From Betaproteobacteria bacterium RIFCSPLOWO2_02_FULL_68_150 (GTDB lineage Bacteria > Pseudomonadota > Gammaproteobacteria > Burkholderiales > SG8-39): DNA of 8,609 bases. Under the pieces are notes generated by a model. It did no database searches and was not told the DNA's origin. It saw only the letters and a list, made by a program, of their open reading frames with translations. The stretch covers positions 1 through 8,609 of the forward strand of contig MERE01000194.1 of NCBI GenBank assembly GCA_001771975.1, written 5' to 3'. A program made the position numbers and the translations under genes. Positions 6,758 through 8,609 of this stretch are shown one piece after another; positions within the stretch are counted from its first letter, which is position 1, and each line of letters starts with the position of its first letter.

Positions 6758-7057
6758 CTACTTGGCCTTCGCCGTGCCCTTCAGCATCTCGGCGTAGAGC
6801 GATGGCGTCACGCGCCCGCGTGCGAGCACCTCGCGCAGGTGCTTGACGTCCTGGCGGCCGAGCGTAGAACTGCCGTGGTGCGGGCGGTGCAGCATGTCCT
6901 CGTAGCCGTTCAATTTCACGCGCATGCGCGCACCCGACAGGTTCTCCACCGTGGCACCGACGTGGACCATGAGCGACTCGACCTCGCGCCAGTGGATGTT
7001 GGTGTTGATCGGGTCGCGGAAAATCGTCTCGAGGAGATTCTGGTGCTTGTGGCTCAT
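6758..7057 (-). CDS. HicA-like small protein without a HicB partner
   Basis: This 99-residue protein starts at ATG 7057 behind a strong Shine-Dalgarno (GGAGG, eight bases upstream). A -10-like CATAAT is at 7108-7103, implying a leader of about 40 bases. Residues 8-16 (LLETIFRDP), 20-30 (NIHWREVESLM), 42-53 (GARMRVKLNGYE) and 55-60 (MLHRPH) match the small proteins often annotated as HicA family toxins, with a dsRBD-like alpha-beta-beta-beta-alpha fold. In genuine HicA the second strand carries a Gly-Ser/Thr-His motif with the catalytic histidine; here that place reads GARMR, so ribonuclease activity is doubtful. No HicB-like antitoxin lies on either side. It is more likely a conserved solo RNA-binding-type protein than a working toxin. 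The C-terminus (KGTAKAK) is basic. Confidence 0.75.
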   Translation of the reverse strand: MSHKHQNLLETIFRDPINTNIHWREVESLMVHVGATVENLSGARMRVKLNGYEDMLHRPHHGSSTLGRQDVKHLREVLARGRVTPSLYAEMLKGTAKAK

Positions 7058-7160
7058 GGCGGGGGCCTCCGGGAGTCGGCCTGTCGAAGGCTCAGGTCCG
7101 CCATTATGCGGCGCGCAGCGGCTAGCCGCGACACCCTCCACACAGGGCCGCGGCATCGGC

Positions 7161-7166
7161 TATAGT
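7161..7166 (+). promoter_or_regulatory. -10 element of the gene interrupted by the insertion sequence
   Basis: GGCTATAGTCGC at 7159-7170 contains TATAGT, and TCCACA 18 bases upstream (7137-7142) could serve as a weak -35. The same TATAGTCGC string forms the helicase -10 region on the other strand. It faces the truncated frame at 7219 and, beyond it, the transposase. Confidence 0.4.
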
Positions 7167-7175
7167 CGCGCCCTC

Positions 7176-7197
7176 GCCCGGGCCCCCGGCCCCGGGC
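7176..7197 (+). repeat. Very stable GC hairpin in the leader of the interrupted gene
   Basis: GCCCGGG (7176-7182) pairs perfectly with CCCGGGC (7191-7197) around an 8-base loop that is itself C/G. It lies between the -10 element and the Shine-Dalgarno at 7209-7213. Only two T residues follow, so it is not a standard terminator; it may be a leader structure or mark the end of older sequence. Confidence 0.45.
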
Positions 7198-7218
7198 CTT
7201 GCGCATCCAGGAGATGGT

Positions 7219-7253
7219 ATGGACGCCTCCCGCTTCTTCGCAACCGAGGTGAG
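7219..7253 (+). pseudogene. 5' end of a short gene interrupted by the IS1111-like element
   Basis: ATG 7219 follows an excellent Shine-Dalgarno (AGGAG, 7209-7213, spacing five) and a -10 element at 7161-7166. It reads MDASRFFATEV before entering the left end of the insertion sequence, after which it soon stops (TAG at 7276-7278). On the far side of the element, codons from 8544 (TCG ATT ACG GAA ACC ATC AAG) are in frame with it if one copy of the junction repeat GAGGTG is removed. The restored product would continue SITETIKAARQAS and end at TAA 8601-8603, about 30 residues in all. I do not recognise the protein. Either it is a very short gene or its 3' part was already lost. Confidence 0.55.
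7246..7253 (+). repeat. Left direct repeat flanking the insertion sequence
   Basis: GAGGTGAG here and GAGATGAG at 8533-8540 match at 7 of 8 bases, and each directly touches the outer end of an inverted repeat. A shorter exact repeat, GAGGTG, is found at 7246-7251 and 8538-8543. IS110-family elements recombine at a short shared core rather than making long target duplications, so part of this is probably the core and part is element end. Confidence 0.5.
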
Positions 7254-7278
7254 CTTGCGCGAGCGCGGGAACGGCTAG
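7254..7278 (+). repeat. Left subterminal inverted repeat of the IS
   Basis: The left arm reads CTTGCGCGAGCGCGGGAACGG then CTAG; the reverse complement of 8511-8532 reads CTTCGCGAGCTCGAAGCTC then TAG. Aligned with small gaps, CTT, CGCGAGC, CG, AA and the inner CTAG coincide. Confidence 0.5.
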
Positions 7279-7294
7279 GCGGGGAAGGCGAAAG

Positions 7295-7371
7295 GAGAAG
7301 CCCCACGATCCAACGGCATCGATGTGCCAAAGTGGAAGTTCACACAACCACTGAAAGGACGGAGGCTTCTC
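7295..7371 (+). promoter_or_regulatory. Inverted repeat that can hide the transposase ribosome binding site
   Basis: GAGAAGCC (7295-7302) is the perfect reverse complement of GGCTTCTC (7364-7371). The second arm covers the last two G's of the Shine-Dalgarno GGAGG (7361-7365) and ends at the base before the ATG. An internal AGTGG/CCACT stem (7331-7335 with 7348-7352) can stack within the loop. RNA read through from the outside promoter would contain both arms and fold; a transcript starting inside would not. Read-through control is known for several IS families, but its operation here is inferred. Confidence 0.45.
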
Positions 7372-8400
7372 ATGGACAAGATTACGACATTTGCGGTGGA
7401 CCTCGCAAAACGGGTGTTTAGCGTGTACTGGGTGGATATTGAGACGGGCGAGATTGGCGCCAAGACGATGACTCGGACGAAGTTCGAGGAATTCATGCGT
7501 ACGCGCGAGCCGAGCCGGGTGGTGCTGGAGGCGGGTGGCAGCGCGCACCATTGGGGGCGTTGGCTGACGCGCCAAGGGCACGAGGTGCGGCTGATCGCGC
7601 CGCAGCATGTGCGGCCGTTTGTACGCACCAACAAGACCGATGGGGCCGATGCGCGCGCGATCTGCGAGGCGGCGAGCCGCCCCGAGGTGAAGTGGGTGGC
7701 GGTGAAGAGCGAAGCGAGCCAGGCGGTGCTGGGGCTGCACCGCATACGCCGGCAGTTGATCGACATGCGGCACATGCAGAACAACCAACTGAAGGCGCTG
7801 CTGTACGAGTTCGGGGTGGTACTGGCGCTCTCGGCCAAGGTGAGCACGCAGCAGATCAAGCAATGGGTCAGCGAGGGCAGGGTGCCGGGGTTGCTGGCGG
7901 CGAGCTTGCGCGAGCAGGTCGTGCGCATCGCGCGGTTGAAGGCGCAGGAGCTGGAGCTCACGCGCCGGATCGAGCGGCATAACGCCGACGATGCGCTCGC
8001 TACGCAGCTCATGGCAGTGCCGGGCATTGGGGTGCTGACGGCGAGCGCACTCTCGGCGGAGCTGGCCGCCAGTGCCAAGAGTTATGCCAACGGCCGGCAG
8101 TTTGCCGCCTGCAAAGGGATCGCGCCGCGCTTGAGCGGCACCGGCGGCAAGGTGCGTGCCGGGGCAATCAGCAAGCGCGGCGATCCGTATGTGCGCACGC
8201 TGCTCATTCACGGCGCCCGCAGCGTGATTACGCATGGGCGCAAAGCCAAGCGCCTGTCGCCGTGGCTGCAGGGATTGCTCGAGCGCCGGCCGTTCAATGT
8301 GGCAGTGGTGGCCTTGGCCAACAAGATGGCGCGTACCGCCTGGGCGCTCGCAGCGCACGGACGGGTATACCAGCAGAACTACGGCGCGCAAGCGGCGTAG
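7372..8400 (+). CDS. tnp: IS110-family transposase (DEDD / Transposase_20), IS1111-like
   Basis: A 342-residue recombinase that moves the element as a circle and, in this family, is directed by an RNA guide. The N-terminal RuvC-like DEDD domain begins FAVDLAKRVFSVYWVD; candidate acidic residues are Asp10, Glu53 (VVLEAGG), Asp90 and Asp93 (NKTDGADA). Residues about 115-205 form the helical linker or coiled coil. The C-terminal Transposase_20 domain has VPGIGVLTA (216-224), FAACKGIAPRLSGTGGK (244-260) and ISKRGDPYVRTLLIHGARS (266-284); Ser255 is the likely catalytic serine. Length is normal for the family. Start ATG 7372 has GGAGG six bases upstream; a GTG at 7324 would add 16 residues but lacks a ribosome site. 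No internal stop or frameshift is seen, so it is probably active. Confidence 0.93.
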   Translation: MDKITTFAVDLAKRVFSVYWVDIETGEIGAKTMTRTKFEEFMRTREPSRVVLEAGGSAHHWGRWLTRQGHEVRLIAPQHVRPFVRTNKTDGADARAICEAASRPEVKWVAVKSEASQAVLGLHRIRRQLIDMRHMQNNQLKALLYEFGVVLALSAKVSTQQIKQWVSEGRVPGLLAASLREQVVRIARLKAQELELTRRIERHNADDALATQLMAVPGIGVLTASALSAELAASAKSYANGRQFAACKGIAPRLSGTGGKVRAGAISKRGDPYVRTLLIHGARSVITHGRKAKRLSPWLQGLLERRPFNVAVVALANKMARTAWALAAHGRVYQQNYGAQAA

Positions 8401-8410
8401 CCGATCAACG

Positions 8411-8512
8411 CAACGCAAAAGGAGAGTGGATCGTCGACAGGTTGCGCAAGTAATTTGACCGAGTGATGGCAAACCGGGTGCCCCGGAATCGACTCGAACC
8501 TGCATTCTTGCT
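8411..8512 (+). ncRNA. Candidate bridge RNA/seekRNA of the IS, with donor and target guide segments
   Basis: In IS1111-type elements the guide RNA is encoded between the transposase stop and the right end. Here four segments occur in logical order. 8419-8425 (AAGGAGA) is identical to the element's right end at 8530-8536. 8444-8450 (GCGCAAG) is complementary to the left end at 7254-7260. 8458-8463 (ACCGAG) is identical to the left target flank at 7243-7248. 8483-8495 is complementary to the right target flank 8541-8553 at 11 of 13 bases, including 7 continuous (8487-8493 with 8543-8549). The target pair lies in a stem-loop: GCAAG-AAT (8446-8454, one bulge) pairs with ATT-CTTGC (8504-8511), and a perfect hairpin CCGGG-TGC-CCCGG (8474-8486) caps it. 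Exact RNA ends are not determined, and the matches were found by eye. Confidence 0.6.
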
Positions 8513-8532
8513 AGAGCTTCGAGCTCGCGAAG
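8511..8532 (-). repeat. Right subterminal inverted repeat of the IS
   Basis: This is the partner of 7254-7278. It also contains the small hairpin GAGCT-TCG-AGCTC (8514-8526), so the right end is palindromic in itself. Confidence 0.5.
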
Positions 8533-8540
8533 GAGATGAG
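8533..8540 (+). repeat. Right direct repeat flanking the insertion sequence
   Basis: GAGATGAG adjoins the right inverted repeat directly and matches the left copy GAGGTGAG (7246-7253) at 7 of 8 bases. The next bases, GTG, complete the second exact GAGGTG copy (8538-8543). Confidence 0.5.
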
Positions 8541-8543
8541 GTG

Positions 8544-8603
8544 TCGATTACGGAAACCATCAAGGCCGCAAGGCAAGCGTCTTGCACTGTAGGCCGGATA
8601 TAA
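8544..8603 (+). pseudogene. Right part of the IS-interrupted reading frame
   Basis: Codons SITETIKAARQASCTVGRI then TAA (8601-8603) are in frame with the 7219 start when the insertion sequence and one copy of the core are removed. The frame could also be read alone from GTG 8541, which has AAGGAG five bases upstream; that ribosome site is, however, formed by the end of the element. I do not recognise the protein. From 8588 the bases resemble a REP-type repeat rather than coding sequence, so the frame may end naturally or be truncated there. Confidence 0.4.
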
Positions 8604-8609
8604 GACAGC

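Larger units (their letters stand above)
7254..8532 (+). mobile_element. IS110-family (IS1111-like) insertion sequence
   Basis: The element is bounded by imperfect inverted repeats (7254-7278 and 8511-8532) and contains one transposase gene (7372-8400), with 118 non-coding bases on the left and 132 on the right. The IS1111 assignment rests on the transposase style, the subterminal position of the repeats and structured non-coding sequence downstream of the gene. Because IS1111 repeats are subterminal, the true ends probably lie a few bases outside, within GAGGTG(AG) on the left and GAGATGAGGTG on the right. It interrupts a short reading frame that has its own promoter. The transposase is intact and the guide-like segments still match the flanks, suggesting a recent insertion. 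Confidence 0.75.

Noticed and set aside
7305..8434. ACGATCCA (7305-7312) and its reverse complement (8427-8434) as IS inverted repeats
   Set aside because: Only 8 bases match, and the right copy is 26 bases from the transposase stop, inside the candidate RNA; the longer pair at 7254/8532 with adjoining direct repeats is a better fit.
7239..8446. CGCAACC (7239-7245) complementary to 8440-8446 as a left-target guide
   Set aside because: It has the wrong polarity for a left-target segment and overlaps the donor-type segment at 8444-8450; ACCGAG at 8458-8463 fits position and polarity better.
7054..8505. 483-codon minus-strand frame across the transposase
   Set aside because: It is the mirror of an intact IS110-family transposase frame; no start signals or motifs are present.
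8481..8506. tRNA-like T-arm (GGTTCGAGTC) on the minus strand
   Set aside because: The flanking bases do not form a T stem, and no acceptor, D or anticodon arms follow; the stretch is better explained by the guide segment of the IS RNA.
1..8609. CRISPR array, rRNA, prophage or defence system
   Set aside because: No regularly spaced repeats, RNA gene signatures, phage structural genes or known defence proteins were seen on either strand.

Overview
The window is high-GC throughout, with strong G/C preference at third codon positions. Its gene set (gshA of the E. coli class, a short cytoplasmic FKBP, a UvrD/Rep helicase, a YjbQ-family gene) points to a proteobacterium, most likely a betaproteobacterium; that assignment is inference from protein style only.

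Layout. Bases 1-96 hold what looks like the last codons of a plus-strand gene. A complete UvrD/Rep-family helicase follows on the minus strand (158-2194). It has a sigma-70-like promoter that would give an almost leaderless mRNA, and a LexA-box-like palindrome lies across the -35 and spacer. Directly behind that promoter is a roughly 60-codon remnant of a prolyl oligopeptidase (2239-2415, minus). A small exported protein of unknown function (2491-2895) comes next, then a yjbQ-family gene broken by a small internal deletion and frameshift (3077-3470). An FKBP peptidyl-prolyl isomerase (3562-3918) and gshA (3932-5473) follow closely, probably as one transcription unit. gshA meets a convergent DUF1643 gene (5470-5970, minus), and the two stop codons share one CTAG. 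A six-helix membrane protein (6022-6747) is divergent from DUF1643, and an orphan HicA-like small protein (6758-7057) lies on the minus strand.

The right end is an insertion sequence of the IS110 family, IS1111-like (about 7254-8532), with a DEDD/Transposase_20 enzyme at 7372-8400. It sits inside a short reading frame that has its own promoter and ribosome binding site (start 7219). The most interesting feature is the non-coding stretch downstream of the transposase (about 8411-8512). By eye it contains four short segments with the order and polarity expected of a bridge RNA/seekRNA. One is identical to the element's right end, one is complementary to its left end, one is identical to the left target flank, and one is complementary to the right target flank. 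The two target segments lie on opposite sides of a stem-loop with a perfect apical hairpin. This would be an IS whose RNA guide still matches the site it occupies.

The genes do not form one pathway. gshA starts glutathione synthesis, FKBP assists protein folding, and the helicase acts in DNA repair or replication. The rest are small conserved or unknown proteins, two gene relics and one mobile element.
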